Shown: positions 12,050 through 20,711, numbered from the stretch's first letter. The stretch is DNA of 32,706 nt from Clostridia bacterium (GCA_017942105.1 JAGAVE010000096.1:1-32706), one strand, 5' to 3'. The notes: generated by a model from the sequence alone, not told the origin. Numbers and translations: made by a program.

Positions 12050-13403
12050 GTTTCCACTGTCAGAAAAGTATATTGATTTTATAAATACCGTCAATGTGTC
12101 CGCTGAATTTCTTGAAGGTACGACCGCATCCGGCAAGACAACTGTCGGCGCAGGTGTTAAGTTTATGAGAATGGTGTCAGCAAGTCCTAAAAAGCTGCAC
12201 CTGATAGCTGCTAAAACCGTAGGTAAGGCCGAAGAAACAATAATTCAGCAGGACAACGGTATACTTGATCTGCATAATAACGCAAAGTATTACGGCAATG
12301 GTGACAAGGATTATACATTGGCACATATCAAGTTTGAGGATAAGATAATCTACATTCTTGGTTACGATAAGCGTGATAAATGGGAAATGGTGCTCGGTGC
12401 GCAGTTCGGTTGCGTTTATATTGATGAAGTTAACACGGCGAATATTGAGTTCGTGAGAGAAATCTCAACACGAAATGATTATCTTCTTGCAACATTGAAT
12501 CCTGATGACCCGAGCTTGCCTGTTTACAAGGAGTTTATCAACCGTTCCCGTCCGTTTAAAAAATATCTTAAAGATATTCCTAACGAAATCTTAAATGAAC
12601 TCAAGGAAGAGCCTGTACCGAATTGGCGGTATTGGTTCTTTTCTTTTGCAGATAATCTGAGCCTTACGCCCGAGATGATTGAAAAGAAAAAAGCTTCTGC
12701 ACCGAAAGGTACAAAGCTTTTTAAAAATAAGATTCAGGGGTTACGAGGACGGGCGACGGGTCTTGTATTCAGCAATTTTGATTATGCAACTCATGTTGTT
12801 TCAAAAGAGAAGCTGCAAAAGGATGTAAAAGAAGGAGAAGTGCGTTTTATTATGTACTCTGCAGGGCTTGATACAGCTTATTCAAGCAAATCGTCGGACA
12901 CCATCTCGATGGAGTTTCAGGGAATAACCGATGAAAGGAAGCTGATCGTGCTCGATGAAAGAGTATACAATAACGCTGAACTGCAGACACCGATCGCTCC
13001 TTCGGATACAGCAAAGAACTTTGTTGATTTTCTTGAAAGAAACCGTGCGGAGTGGGGTCTTGCGAGAAATGTTTTTGTTGATAGTGCAGATCAGGCGACT
13101 ATGCAGGAGCTTAACAAATACAAGCGGCAACACCCTAATGTGTATATTTTCAATAACGCATACAAAAAGCTGAAAATCATTGACAGAATAAATCTTCAGC
13201 TTGGTTGGCTTCATACCGGGCATTATCTTGTTTCAGACAGTTGCAAGGAGCATATCCGCGAGCTTGAAAATTATGCGTGGAAAGATGATAAAGATAATGA
13301 GCCTGAGGATGCAAACGACCATACAATAAATGCTTCGCAGTACGGGTGGATCCCGTATGCTTCAAAAATAGGAACAGAGGAGAGAAGACATGAGTCTGAA
13401 TGA
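12039..13403 (+). CDS. Terminase large subunit
   Basis: A 454-residue ATPase-nuclease that pumps DNA into the head. The ATPase domain has Walker A GTTASGKTT near residues 22-30 and Walker B VYIDE near 128-132, with a coupling motif in LLATLNPDD near 150. The RuvC/RNase H-like nuclease domain (about 255-440) has acidic residues in GLDTAYSSKSSD and FVDSADQ. I chose TTG 12039, behind GGTGAGG, overlapping the small subunit by 11 bases; GTG at 12030 is an alternative. It overlaps the portal gene by 14 bases. The family is Terminase_3/6-like, as in SPP1-type siphophages. Confidence 0.93.
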   Translation: MKSKFPLSEKYIDFINTVNVSAEFLEGTTASGKTTVGAGVKFMRMVSASPKKLHLIAAKTVGKAEETIIQQDNGILDLHNNAKYYGNGDKDYTLAHIKFEDKIIYILGYDKRDKWEMVLGAQFGCVYIDEVNTANIEFVREISTRNDYLLATLNPDDPSLPVYKEFINRSRPFKKYLKDIPNEILNELKEEPVPNWRYWFFSFADNLSLTPEMIEKKKASAPKGTKLFKNKIQGLRGRATGLVFSNFDYATHVVSKEKLQKDVKEGEVRFIMYSAGLDTAYSSKSSDTISMEFQGITDERKLIVLDERVYNNAELQTPIAPSDTAKNFVDFLERNRAEWGLARNVFVDSADQATMQELNKYKRQHPNVYIFNNAYKKLKIIDRINLQLGWLHTGHYLVSDSCKEHIRELENYAWKDDKDNEPEDANDHTINASQYGWIPYASKIGTEERRHESE

Positions 13404-14877
13404 CAAAGTGAGAGAAAAGTTAAGAAATTATCTTGGCATAACAGAGCCGAACGGTTTGAGTATAAATATTGAGCAGCTTCTTGATTTTGAAGCAGAAACC
13501 TTTAAAAACAAACTCTGGATGAGGGGTGAAGGTAACGAGCTTGAAGAATTTTACAGCTCGGTTGATGCTCTTCGTGCAGATAAGCATTTCTGGGGAGCAA
13601 AACCATCAAACGGCGCAAAGCTCCGAAAGATTCATACAGGTCTGCCAAGTCTGATCGTTGAAAAACTGACGGATGTATGCACGGATGACTTGCTCGGAAT
13701 AAAGCTTTCGGAAATGCAGGATAAATGGGACAGTATAGCTAAAGAGAACAAGTTTACAGAGCTTATCGGTGAGGCTGTTTCTTTTACATTGAGCCTTGGT
13801 GACGGTGCATTTAAGTTTTCATATGATGCAACGGTTTCAAAACTACCTATTATAGAATTCTTTCCTGCCGATAGAGTGGATTTTGAATATAACAGAGGCA
13901 GATTACAGGCCGTTATTTTTAAGACCGAAAAGCTTTTAGGAAAAAAGAAATACATCCTCAAAGAGCATTACACAAAGAAATGTATTACATACACTCTCGA
14001 AGATGCAGACGGAAAAGAAGTGGATATGACCGCTTTTGATGAGCTTGCAGGATTGCAACCGATTGAAAATAAAGCAGAGTTTCTTCCTGCAGTCCCGGTA
14101 ATGTTTCGCAAGTCATCAAAATACAAGGGTAGGGGAAAATCTGTATTCAGCGGGAAATACGATGATTTTGACAGCTTTGATGAGGTTGTTTCGCAATTGA
14201 TGCTTGCCGTCCGAAAAGGCCAGATGAGAACCTATGTTCCTGAAGCATTCATCGATAAGGATCCTGATACGGGAATTATTTATAATTTCAATGATTTCGA
14301 CACGGATTTTATCGCGTTGGAACAGGATGTTTCAGAGGGAGCGCAAAATAAAATATCCACAACACAGGGCGAAATTCAGCACGAAGCGCTGATTGCTGCG
14401 TATTGCACGACTCTTGACCTCTGCTTGCAGGGTATTATATCGCCAGCAACACTTGGTATCGATGTCAAAAAACTCGATAATGCCGAAGCTCAGAGAGAAA
14501 AAGAAAAAACAACTCTTTATACAAGAAACAAAATTATAAATATTTTGCAGGAGGTAATAAAGGAAGTTGTTATAACGGCATTGAAGTTTAATGCTAACCT
14601 TGAAGGTAAGAAACTTGAAAAAGAAGTTGATGTTACGGTTTCTTTCGGCGGTTATGCAAATCCGTCGTTTGAGGCACAGGTAGAAACTGTCGGCAAAGCA
14701 GTTAATCATAGCATAATGTCAACAGAAACGGCTGTAGATGAACTTTATGGCAATGATAAGGATGAGGACTGGAAGAAAGACGAAGTCCGCAGAATTAAGT
14801 CAGAAAAGGGCATTATTGAAATGTCCGAACCTGCCGTGAATAACGACAATCCATCCTTTCTCGGAGATAATGAATAA
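13390..14877 (+). CDS. Portal protein (SPP1 Gp6-like)
   Basis: A 495-residue protein that forms the ring through which DNA enters and leaves the head. It shows the usual order of the SPP1_gp6 family: acidic N-terminal helices; a wing with EFFPADRVDFEY and FKTEKLLGKK; a middle part with PAVPVMF and DDFDSFDEVVSQL; and a long helical clip with ATLGIDVKKLDNAEAQREKEK, followed by an acidic tail. AGGAGAG precedes ATG 13390. It shares 14 bases with the terminase and one base (TAATGA) with the minor head gene. Confidence 0.92.
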   Translation: MSLNDKVREKLRNYLGITEPNGLSINIEQLLDFEAETFKNKLWMRGEGNELEEFYSSVDALRADKHFWGAKPSNGAKLRKIHTGLPSLIVEKLTDVCTDDLLGIKLSEMQDKWDSIAKENKFTELIGEAVSFTLSLGDGAFKFSYDATVSKLPIIEFFPADRVDFEYNRGRLQAVIFKTEKLLGKKKYILKEHYTKKCITYTLEDADGKEVDMTAFDELAGLQPIENKAEFLPAVPVMFRKSSKYKGRGKSVFSGKYDDFDSFDEVVSQLMLAVRKGQMRTYVPEAFIDKDPDTGIIYNFNDFDTDFIALEQDVSEGAQNKISTTQGEIQHEALIAAYCTTLDLCLQGIISPATLGIDVKKLDNAEAQREKEKTTLYTRNKIINILQEVIKEVVITALKFNANLEGKKLEKEVDVTVSFGGYANPSFEAQVETVGKAVNHSIMSTETAVDELYGNDKDEDWKKDEVRRIKSEKGIIEMSEPAVNNDNPSFLGDNE

Positions 14878-16376
14878 TGACCGACAAAGAAATAGCACGG
14901 ATTTACCGTGAAATGGAGCTGATGCTGATTGATTCGATGAAGCGCAATCTTGGTCTGCACCTTGCAGAAGAGGCAGAAACAGGACTGGATTATCCGCAAT
15001 GGCAGGCAATCAAGCTTCGAGAATTGCGAAAGTATCAGAAGCAGAATAGCGAGATCATAAGTGGTAAACTCAACCGTTTGCCTGAAGAGGTTGCAAAGCA
15101 GCTACGGGACGAGCTGAACCAGGGTTACGAAAGTGAAATCACAAGGTTCAGGTCGGTTATTGGTAAAGGCAGATATAAAGAGGCTGTTGCGATGAGCGAC
15201 AGCTTTTTTAAAATCAACACCCGTAAAGTTGATGCACTGATTGAAGAGGTTAACAGAAGCCTTTACAAAGCAAATCATGCAGCACTGAGAATGGCAAATG
15301 ATGTTTACCGTGATGTTATATTCAAGTCAGGAATGTTCGTTTCACACGGTGTAATGACTGAGCAACAGGCTTATGATATGGCGATGAAAGATTTTTTAAA
15401 CCGTGGGCTCAATTGTATTGAATACAAGGACGGCAGACGGGTCAATATTGCCGATTACACCTCAATGGCGGTCAGAACGGCGAATCAGCGAGCTTATATG
15501 ATGGGCGAGGGTGAGTTCAGAAAAGAAATCGGAAACCCTCTTGTGATAATAAGCAGGCATAATACATCCTGTGAGCTGTGTGCTCCGTTTCAGAATAAAG
15601 TGCTGATTGATGATGTATATTCAGGCGGAACACAGGATGACGGAGATTATATGCTGATGAGCGAGGCTATGGATAAAGGTTTGTTTCATCCGAGATGTCG
15701 TCACGGTCTGAGTACATATTATCCGGAAATTGATGAGATAGACCGTGAATATGATGATTATACCGAGCATGATATTACCGATTACGGCGAACACAATCAG
15801 GCTTATGCCGAGAATATGATTCAGAAATACAAGCGGCTATCCCACGGAAGTCTCGACCCGAAAAATGTCTCCAAATATGAGGCAAAGCTCAGGGAGTGGG
15901 AGAAAATTAAAAAGAATAGTAACATTGACAGTTCGGTTGTAAAGTATTATAATAATATTCAAACAAGTGAAAGACAGTTAGCAAGAAGTGTTAATCGAAA
16001 AGAAGCTAACAATGGTGCTTTTTCAGGATTATCTGTTCCAATGCAAAAAAAAGAAGTTTTAAGAATTTGCAAAAGATATGGAATAGATACACATGGATTA
16101 ACATTTAAAATACAACGGTCTGAGAAGCTGTTAGCCTTAAATATTTATGGTTGTGCTGATTACGACAACATAGGAAGAATTGATTTAATGCCAAATGCCT
16201 TTATTGATGAAGAGCAATTGGTAAAAACAATTTTGCATGAGAAATGTCATGTAGAACAGTTAAGAAAATACGGGAAGCAATACACACAAGACAACTTGGG
16301 ATTAATGGAAAAGGAAGCCTATAATGCTGAATTGTTATATGATAAAATTAAATCGAAAGGTGGTGTTAAGTTTTGA
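14877..16376 (+). CDS. Minor head protein (MuF/min_cap2 type) with C-terminal HExxH zincin domain
   Basis: A 499-residue fusion. Residues 1-340 are a phage minor capsid 2/MuF head protein: long helices, then the metal-type motif CELCAPF and HPRCRH, ending in the usual KYEAKLREWEKI helix. Residues 345-499 are an extra domain with HEKCH at 454-458 and E480 in MEKEAYNAE, a gluzincin-like HExxH...E arrangement. MuF proteins with variable C-terminal toxin domains are a known phage polymorphic toxin family. By hand count the DNA of the extra domain (15961-16200) is about 32% GC against about 48% in sampled N-terminal stretches, suggesting the domain was acquired. The small zinc-ribbon gene that overlaps its stop is the natural immunity candidate. 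Whether the zincin is a toxin, or instead a head protease, is not shown. Confidence 0.88.
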   Translation: MTDKEIARIYREMELMLIDSMKRNLGLHLAEEAETGLDYPQWQAIKLRELRKYQKQNSEIISGKLNRLPEEVAKQLRDELNQGYESEITRFRSVIGKGRYKEAVAMSDSFFKINTRKVDALIEEVNRSLYKANHAALRMANDVYRDVIFKSGMFVSHGVMTEQQAYDMAMKDFLNRGLNCIEYKDGRRVNIADYTSMAVRTANQRAYMMGEGEFRKEIGNPLVIISRHNTSCELCAPFQNKVLIDDVYSGGTQDDGDYMLMSEAMDKGLFHPRCRHGLSTYYPEIDEIDREYDDYTEHDITDYGEHNQAYAENMIQKYKRLSHGSLDPKNVSKYEAKLREWEKIKKNSNIDSSVVKYYNNIQTSERQLARSVNRKEANNGAFSGLSVPMQKKEVLRICKRYGIDTHGLTFKIQRSEKLLALNIYGCADYDNIGRIDLMPNAFIDEEQLVKTILHEKCHVEQLRKYGKQYTQDNLGLMEKEAYNAELLYDKIKSKGGVKF

Positions 16377-16600
16377 AATGGATTGATAATCTTGTAGAGT
16401 TGACCGAAACAGGTAAAGTGGGCAAATGCCCTTGTTGCGGAAGTTATGATACAAGCTATTCTGCAAATAAGATAAGCGGCGATTTTGGTCACATAGTTCT
16501 TTGGTGTAATAACTGTAAAAATGGCTACAATGCTTCAAGAATGAAGATTAATGATAGTTTCAAAACGAATACACCAATACCGAATAATATTTCATTATAA
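16373..16600 (+). CDS. Zinc-ribbon protein, putative immunity partner of the MuF zincin
   Basis: A 75-residue protein with CPCC (residues 19-22) and CNNC (residues 45-48), a zinc-ribbon spacing, and no membrane segment. It starts at TTG 16373, which overlaps the stop of the minor head gene by four bases (TTGA), with AAGGTGG ten bases upstream. It has the same low GC as the zincin domain before it and is followed by a terminator, so domain and small gene look like one inserted unit. By analogy with other MuF toxin loci it may block the zincin in the lysogen; the family itself is not recognised. Confidence 0.65.
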   Translation: MKWIDNLVELTETGKVGKCPCCGSYDTSYSANKISGDFGHIVLWCNNCKNGYNASRMKINDSFKTNTPIPNNISL

Positions 16601-16641
16601 GATTAACATCGATTCTTTAAAAAGCTCATTTGCTTTTGTAC

Positions 16642-16672
16642 GGGAGGTGCTGCCAGCATCTCCCTGTTTTTA
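16642..16672 (+). terminator. Rho-independent terminator after the zinc-ribbon gene
   Basis: A 10-base-pair stem, 16642-16651 with 16655-16664 (one G-T pair), loop GCC, followed by TGTTTTTAT. It lies inside the late operon, between the minor head unit and the scaffold gene, so it would lower or isolate downstream expression unless read through. The remaining gap up to 16815 holds only short inverted repeats (GATG/CATC, GTTTG/CAAAC, GGAT/ATCC) and no gene. Confidence 0.7.
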
Positions 16673-16815
16673 TACCCGAAAATCGGCAATCACTTCCAAT
16701 TTAATAAGATGATTCAAGACATCATTTGAAAAAACGGTGTCTTTTTTCATATATTTTCGTTTGCCCGGATCGAACAAACGGGGTGCGGATGTCCTTATCC
16801 GTAAAAAGGAGAGTT

Positions 16816-17427
16816 ATGGCAGAAAATGCTACAAATCAGAATGCTTCACAGGTTGAAGGCAATCAGACAAACAATCAGCAGACAACTGTTGAAACATCGG
16901 CTGAAACTGAAAAGAAGTATACTGAAGATGAGATGAACGGCATCTCAAAAAAGAACAGCGAAAAGGCAGTCAGCAAACTGCTTAAAGAGCTGGGAATCAC
17001 CGACAAAGAAAAGGCAAAATCCATTCTGCAGAAAGCAGCAGAGGAAGAAGCGGCACAGCAGGCGTCTACCGGTAACGACAATGTGTCCGAACAGCTTCGC
17101 TCCGAGCTTGCTGCTGAGCGCGCAGAAAAGGAAAGAGCCTTGCTCGAAGCGGTATTCCTTACCGAACATGTTGACCCTGCGAAGGTTTCAAAGGCAGCAA
17201 GACTTATTGACCTTGACGATTGCAGGGACGACGAACAGAAATTCGACCGTACAAAAGCGCAGACGGCGGTTCAGGCACTTCTTAAAGAATGGCCCGAGCT
17301 TGCTCCGAAAGCCGACGATAAGAACGTAGGCTTTACAATCGGCTCTGACGGTCAGCAGACAGAAGGCGGAAGTACCGCCAAAACAACGAAGGCTCCTCCA
17401 AAGAAGAGCTGGAACAGATTTAACTAA
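16816..17427 (+). CDS. Scaffolding protein
   Basis: A 203-residue protein starting at ATG 16816 behind AAAAGGAG; an upstream in-frame extension crosses a hairpin region without a ribosome site. It is Gln/Asn/Thr-rich at residues 2-35, helical with coiled-coil character at 38-115 (KKYTEDEMNGISKKNSEKAV, LRSELAAERAEKERALLEA), and has a basic, Pro-rich C-terminus ending SWNRFN, as in Gp20-type scaffolds. It shapes the procapsid and then leaves. The position directly before the major capsid gene supports this. Confidence 0.88.
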   Translation: MAENATNQNASQVEGNQTNNQQTTVETSAETEKKYTEDEMNGISKKNSEKAVSKLLKELGITDKEKAKSILQKAAEEEAAQQASTGNDNVSEQLRSELAAERAEKERALLEAVFLTEHVDPAKVSKAARLIDLDDCRDDEQKFDRTKAQTAVQALLKEWPELAPKADDKNVGFTIGSDGQQTEGGSTAKTTKAPPKKSWNRFN

Positions 17428-17445
17428 AAGAAAGAAGGAAATTAA

Positions 17446-18378
17446 ATGCCAAATTTAAACTATGCAGAAAAGTGGTCTCCTGAGCTTCTTGAAATCATTA
17501 TGCAGGAATCGCTCATTTCACCGTTCGTGACCACAAATGTCCGATGGCTCGATGCCAAGACATTTCACTTCACACAGATGTCAACAACAGGTTACAAGCC
17601 TCACAGCCGTGAGGGAGGCTGGAACAAGGGTACATTTTCGCAGACGGATGTGCCGTTCACACTTACTCATGACCGTGATATCTCTTTCCTTGTAGATAAG
17701 GCCGATGTTGATGAAACAAACGGTACAGCCTCCGCAGAGAATATTTCAAAAACTTTTACAAGGACACAGAGTGTCCCCGAAGCTAATGCTTTGTTCTTCT
17801 CAGAGTGTGCGCAGAAAGCGGTAAAGCTCACAGGTTATTATTCTGAAACAACTCTTGCACAATTTACCAAGGATAATGTTTTCTCAAAGCTCAAGACGAT
17901 GCTCTCAGCAGGTAAGCTTCGCAGATACAAGGCAAGAGGTGCCCTTATCGGCTATGTCCGTTCAGAAATTATGGATCTTCTTGAACTTTCAACAGAGCTT
18001 CAGCGTAAGGTTGAATTGACTCAGATTGCTGAAGGCGGTATGAGCATAGAGACACGATATACATCTATCGACGGTGTGCCGATTTTTGAGGTTATCGACG
18101 ATGAAGTGTTCTATTCGAAGTTTGATTTCTCTAATGGCTTTAAACCGGCAACAGACGGTAAGCACATAAATGTGCTCATTGCTTCACCGATGACATCAAA
18201 ATTCGTTCCGAAGATCAACAGCATCTATTTCTTCAACCCCGGCTCACATACAGAGGGTGATGGTTATCTTTATCAGAACCGTTCTCTTTCAGGTGTATTC
18301 ACCCTTCCGAACGGCAAGGATAACACGGTTGACAGTCTTTATGTCGATCTTGAAAAAGCAGCAACAACTACTACTTAA
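17446..18378 (+). CDS. Major capsid protein
   Basis: A 310-residue protein following the scaffold gene by 18 bases, with GAAGGA before the ATG. The N-terminus (NYAEKWSPELLEII.QESLISPF) and the middle (FTLTHDRDISFLVDKADVDET) are typical of SPP1/TP901-like major capsid proteins of the HK97 fold. There is no separate protease or delta-domain in the window, so it probably relies on the scaffold. It ends in a Thr run (AATTTT). It should be the most abundant structural protein of the phage. Confidence 0.92.
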   Translation: MPNLNYAEKWSPELLEIIMQESLISPFVTTNVRWLDAKTFHFTQMSTTGYKPHSREGGWNKGTFSQTDVPFTLTHDRDISFLVDKADVDETNGTASAENISKTFTRTQSVPEANALFFSECAQKAVKLTGYYSETTLAQFTKDNVFSKLKTMLSAGKLRRYKARGALIGYVRSEIMDLLELSTELQRKVELTQIAEGGMSIETRYTSIDGVPIFEVIDDEVFYSKFDFSNGFKPATDGKHINVLIASPMTSKFVPKINSIYFFNPGSHTEGDGYLYQNRSLSGVFTLPNGKDNTVDSLYVDLEKAATTTT

Positions 18379-18388
18379 GGTGTAAACA

Positions 18389-18766
18389 ATGAATTATGCT
18401 GATGTAAGTTGCCTTTGCAAAGAGTTCACTCCTGAAGAGATTAGTTCCGTGGGTGATGCGAACACCTGGAAGAGGTTCATCACACAAGCCTGCATCAAAA
18501 TTGATGAGGTTACATTCAACAGAATCAGGGGCGTAGGATTTGACCATCTTACGCCCTTTCAGCAGGATTGTGTAAGAAAAGCCGTATGTTATCAGGCAAA
18601 ATATATCGTTGAACACGGATACGACGAAAGTGAAATTTCAAGCTATTCCGTCGGCGATATAAGTGTCAGTGTCGGCAGTAACGGGAAGTCCGCCAACAAA
18701 CACGGTCTTGATCCGTTAGCTTACAGCATTCTCAAACAATCCGGTCTGATGAGCAGAATTTGTTAG
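18389..18766 (+). CDS. Head-tail connector (adaptor) protein
   Basis: A 125-residue protein, first after the capsid gene, where SPP1-like phages encode the helical adaptor that binds under the portal. It has the helical bundle pattern of that family (EEISSVGDANTWKRFITQAC, PFQQDCVRKAVCYQAKYI) and the usual late phrase SSYSVGDISVS. AAGGTG precedes the ATG. Function is assigned from order and overall shape. Confidence 0.8.
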   Translation: MNYADVSCLCKEFTPEEISSVGDANTWKRFITQACIKIDEVTFNRIRGVGFDHLTPFQQDCVRKAVCYQAKYIVEHGYDESEISSYSVGDISVSVGSNGKSANKHGLDPLAYSILKQSGLMSRIC

Positions 18767-18776
18767 GAGGTCTGTT

Positions 18777-19127
18777 ATGGCAAACAATGTGAAGAAGCTG
18801 CCTTTTCCGGATTTTCTTTTGCGTACACCTTGTGAGATAAAGCTTCATACCGGAAATGTCAACGAAGATGGTGACAAAGAAATATACAAGATCGACAAAG
18901 ACCTTAAGTGTATTTATTCCGAAGCTTCGCGTCGCGTCTATGATAAGGACGGTAAGACGATAGTGCTGTCCGGTAAGGTAATAGTCAAGGGTGACATTGC
19001 ACCGAAACTTAAAAGTGTTTCGGATGGTGTTATTGTTATTAACGATAACGAACTGTTTATCCACAAAGGCGCACGACCACGCAATCCGGACGGTACGGTG
19101 CATCATACGGAGTTTGAAGTTATATGA
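18777..19127 (+). CDS. Head completion / stopper protein
   Basis: A 116-residue beta-rich protein with a strong ribosome site (AGGAGG). It lies second after the capsid gene, where the stopper that closes the portal channel is encoded. Strand-like segments (KVIVKGDIAPKLKSVSDGVIVI) and a C-terminus ending HHTEFEVI are common in head-closure proteins of this type. It overlaps the next gene by four bases (ATGA). The family assignment rests on position. Confidence 0.75.
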   Translation: MANNVKKLPFPDFLLRTPCEIKLHTGNVNEDGDKEIYKIDKDLKCIYSEASRRVYDKDGKTIVLSGKVIVKGDIAPKLKSVSDGVIVINDNELFIHKGARPRNPDGTVHHTEFEVI

Positions 19128-19489
19128 GAGTTAAGGTTGAGCTTAACATGGCGAATATAAATGCCATTGAAAGGAAGATTCAGAGAGGCATCCAAAAGAC
19201 TGCAGATCAGGTCAGGAAGGATGTTCAGCAGTCTGAGACAATGCCTTTTAAAAGTGGACAACTTCAGAATCGTTCAACCTTTGTTGATACCTCCGAGCTT
19301 GCAGATAATACTGCGTATGTTGTTTCGGATACACCGTATGCGAGAAGGTTGTATTTTCATCCGGAGTATGATTTCAACAAGGATGAAAACAAGAATGCAG
19401 GCGGCAAATGGTTCGAAACATATATTTCGGGTGAGAAGAAAGATTATGCTCAAAAGGTTTTCGCTCAGTTTATGCGAGGTGGGAAATGA
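19124..19489 (+). CDS. Minor capsid / tail-joining protein (Minor_capsid_2-like)
   Basis: A 121-residue protein. The phrase ERKIQRGIQKTADQVRKDV at the start, MPFKSGQLQNRSTFVD in the middle and YARRLYFHPEYDFNKDENKNAGGKWFE later are characteristic of the Minor_capsid_2 / HK97 gp10-like family, which sits at the head-tail junction. ATG 19124 overlaps the previous stop, and its own end overlaps the next gene by four bases. Confidence 0.85.
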   Translation: MRVKVELNMANINAIERKIQRGIQKTADQVRKDVQQSETMPFKSGQLQNRSTFVDTSELADNTAYVVSDTPYARRLYFHPEYDFNKDENKNAGGKWFETYISGEKKDYAQKVFAQFMRGGK

Positions 19490-19890
19490 CACTTAAGCAG
19501 ATAAAAGATTTTTTTAAAAGCACGACCGGCTGGACGGACGGTATATCAATCGGCAAGATTGACAACAACCTCGACAAGGCAGTGTGTTTTTACAATTCAA
19601 GGCATCCGACAGCCAAAATAGGTGACGTCGGAGGCAAAGAAAACAAAAGTTATGATTTCAAAAGCATAACAATCCTGCTTCGTTGGACTACCAATGCTGA
19701 TGAGGCAGAGAAAAAAGCAGAGGAAATATATAATTTCTTCGATGAAAAAACATTCATACACGATAAGAAAAGAGTATTCGTGATTTCGCGTTTTGAAAAT
19801 CCCATTGACTTGGGAACGGATGAACGGGGAGTTTACGAGTACTCTTTTGAATTTGATTTATATTCCGAAAAAATTAAGGAGGAAGAATAA
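19486..19890 (+). CDS. Tail completion protein (Minor_capsid_3-like)
   Basis: A 134-residue protein, fourth after the capsid gene, that would join the tail tube to the head completion ring. The pattern fits the minor capsid 3 family: KSITILLRWTTNADEAEKKAEEIYNFF and a final strand region YEYSFEFDLYSEK. The ATGA overlap with the preceding gene and the ribosome site for the tail-tube gene inside its end show tight coupling. Confidence 0.8.
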   Translation: MTLKQIKDFFKSTTGWTDGISIGKIDNNLDKAVCFYNSRHPTAKIGDVGGKENKSYDFKSITILLRWTTNADEAEKKAEEIYNFFDEKTFIHDKKRVFVISRFENPIDLGTDERGVYEYSFEFDLYSEKIKEEE

Positions 19891-19891
19891 T

Positions 19892-20338
19892 ATGCCGAAT
19901 TTTACAGGTGTTTTTCCGGTTTATGAAATTAATCTTGAAATTAACACATCCGGAGATGTTACAGGTGATGCAGGAGCCTGGGTAACAATTGCAGATATGG
20001 AAACGGCAAGTCTTTCTATTGACACGGGAGTTGAAACATGGAATTCCCTCACAGAAGATGGTTGGCAGAGAGCTCTTGCAACAGCGAAAGCTTTCACTCT
20101 TTCGTTGGGAGGTAAGCGTTGTATTGGCGATCCGGGTAATGATTACATTGCATCAAAGTCATTCGCAAACGGCCGTGATTGTGACAGCAGGATTCGAATC
20201 ACATTCCCTGACGGTGCAAAGTTTGAAGGCGGTGTTGTAATCAGCATAAACGAGCAGTTGGGCGATGCAACTAATGTCAGTCCTTTGGGCTGTGATCTCA
20301 CCAGCAACGGCAAACCCACATACACCCCTGCAGCATAA
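19892..20338 (+). CDS. Major tail tube protein
   Basis: A 148-residue protein starting at ATG 19892 (AAGGAGGAAG upstream). It has the usual strands of phage tail tube proteins: EINLEINTSG, WVTIADMETASLSIDTGVETWN, KAFTLSLGGKR, and a late RIRITFPDGAKFEGGVVISIN. It polymerises as stacked hexamers around the tape measure to make the non-contractile tail tube; no sheath gene is found, which supports a siphovirus. A strong terminator directly follows, so it is probably made in excess of the downstream tail genes. Confidence 0.88.
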   Translation: MPNFTGVFPVYEINLEINTSGDVTGDAGAWVTIADMETASLSIDTGVETWNSLTEDGWQRALATAKAFTLSLGGKRCIGDPGNDYIASKSFANGRDCDSRIRITFPDGAKFEGGVVISINEQLGDATNVSPLGCDLTSNGKPTYTPAA

Positions 20339-20342
20339 ATCG

Positions 20343-20373
20343 AGGACGGGATTACCCGTCCTTATTTTTTTAT
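20343..20373 (+). terminator. Terminator after the tail tube gene
   Basis: An 8-base-pair perfect stem, 20343-20350 with 20355-20362, loop ATTA, followed by TATTTTTTTATT. It lies inside the late operon, so it probably trims transcription to keep the tail tube mRNA higher than that of the chaperones and tape measure. Some read-through must occur because no new promoter is evident before 20394. Confidence 0.85.
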
Positions 20374-20393
20374 TAAAGAAAGGAAAATTTTTT

Positions 20394-20711
20394 ATGAGAA
20401 TTATTGATACAGGCGACAAGATACTTACAGGCGATAACCATCCTCAGCTCAAAATCGGCGACAAGCTTTACATTGTTGACGACCGTAAATCGACATGGGA
20501 TAAGATTCAGGCTCTTCAGAGCGACGATACAGTTGAAAACAAGGATGAGGCAATTCTTATCCTTGCTTTGGGCGAAGAGGCCGTAAAGGAGATTTGCAAT
20601 GAAAGCATAACCTTTTCAGGTCACACGGCACTTACTTTCTTCGTAATGTCCGCAATCACGGGCGAAGATTACGAGGAACTCAGGAGAGCGGCGAAAAACG
20701 CAAAAAACTAA
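20394..20711 (+). CDS. Tail assembly chaperone (G-like, short form)
   Basis: A 105-residue protein starting at ATG 20394 (AAAGGAAAA upstream). It lies between the tail tube and the tape measure, the place of lambda G. It is a small alpha-beta protein ending in helices (ALTFFVMSAITGEDYEELRR). The last codons, GCA AAA AAC TAA, hold an A-AAA-AAC slippery heptamer right at the stop, so a fraction of ribosomes would continue in the -1 frame to make a longer form with the next frame. It should coat the tape measure protein during tail assembly and then leave. Confidence 0.85.
   Translation: MRIIDTGDKILTGDNHPQLKIGDKLYIVDDRKSTWDKIQALQSDDTVENKDEAILILALGEEAVKEICNESITFSGHTALTFFVMSAITGEDYEELRRAAKNAKN
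20702..20708 (+). promoter_or_regulatory. Programmed -1 ribosomal frameshift site
   Basis: A canonical slippery heptamer A-AAA-AAC, in the correct phase (gcA AAA AAC), is followed at once by the zero-frame stop TAA (20709-20711). A -1 slip continues CTA AAC TCC GAA straight into the next tail-chaperone frame, which is in the -1 frame and has no good start of its own. The heptamer class is the same as in E. coli dnaX and many phage G/GT pairs. A partial second heptamer (G-AAA-AAC, 20693-20699) lies nine bases upstream. Confidence 0.88.

Noticed and set aside
16726-16815. A longer N-terminus for the scaffold protein
   Set aside because: The extension crosses short hairpins, is Cys/Arg-rich unlike the rest, and lacks a ribosome site. 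ATG 16816 has AAAAGGAG.
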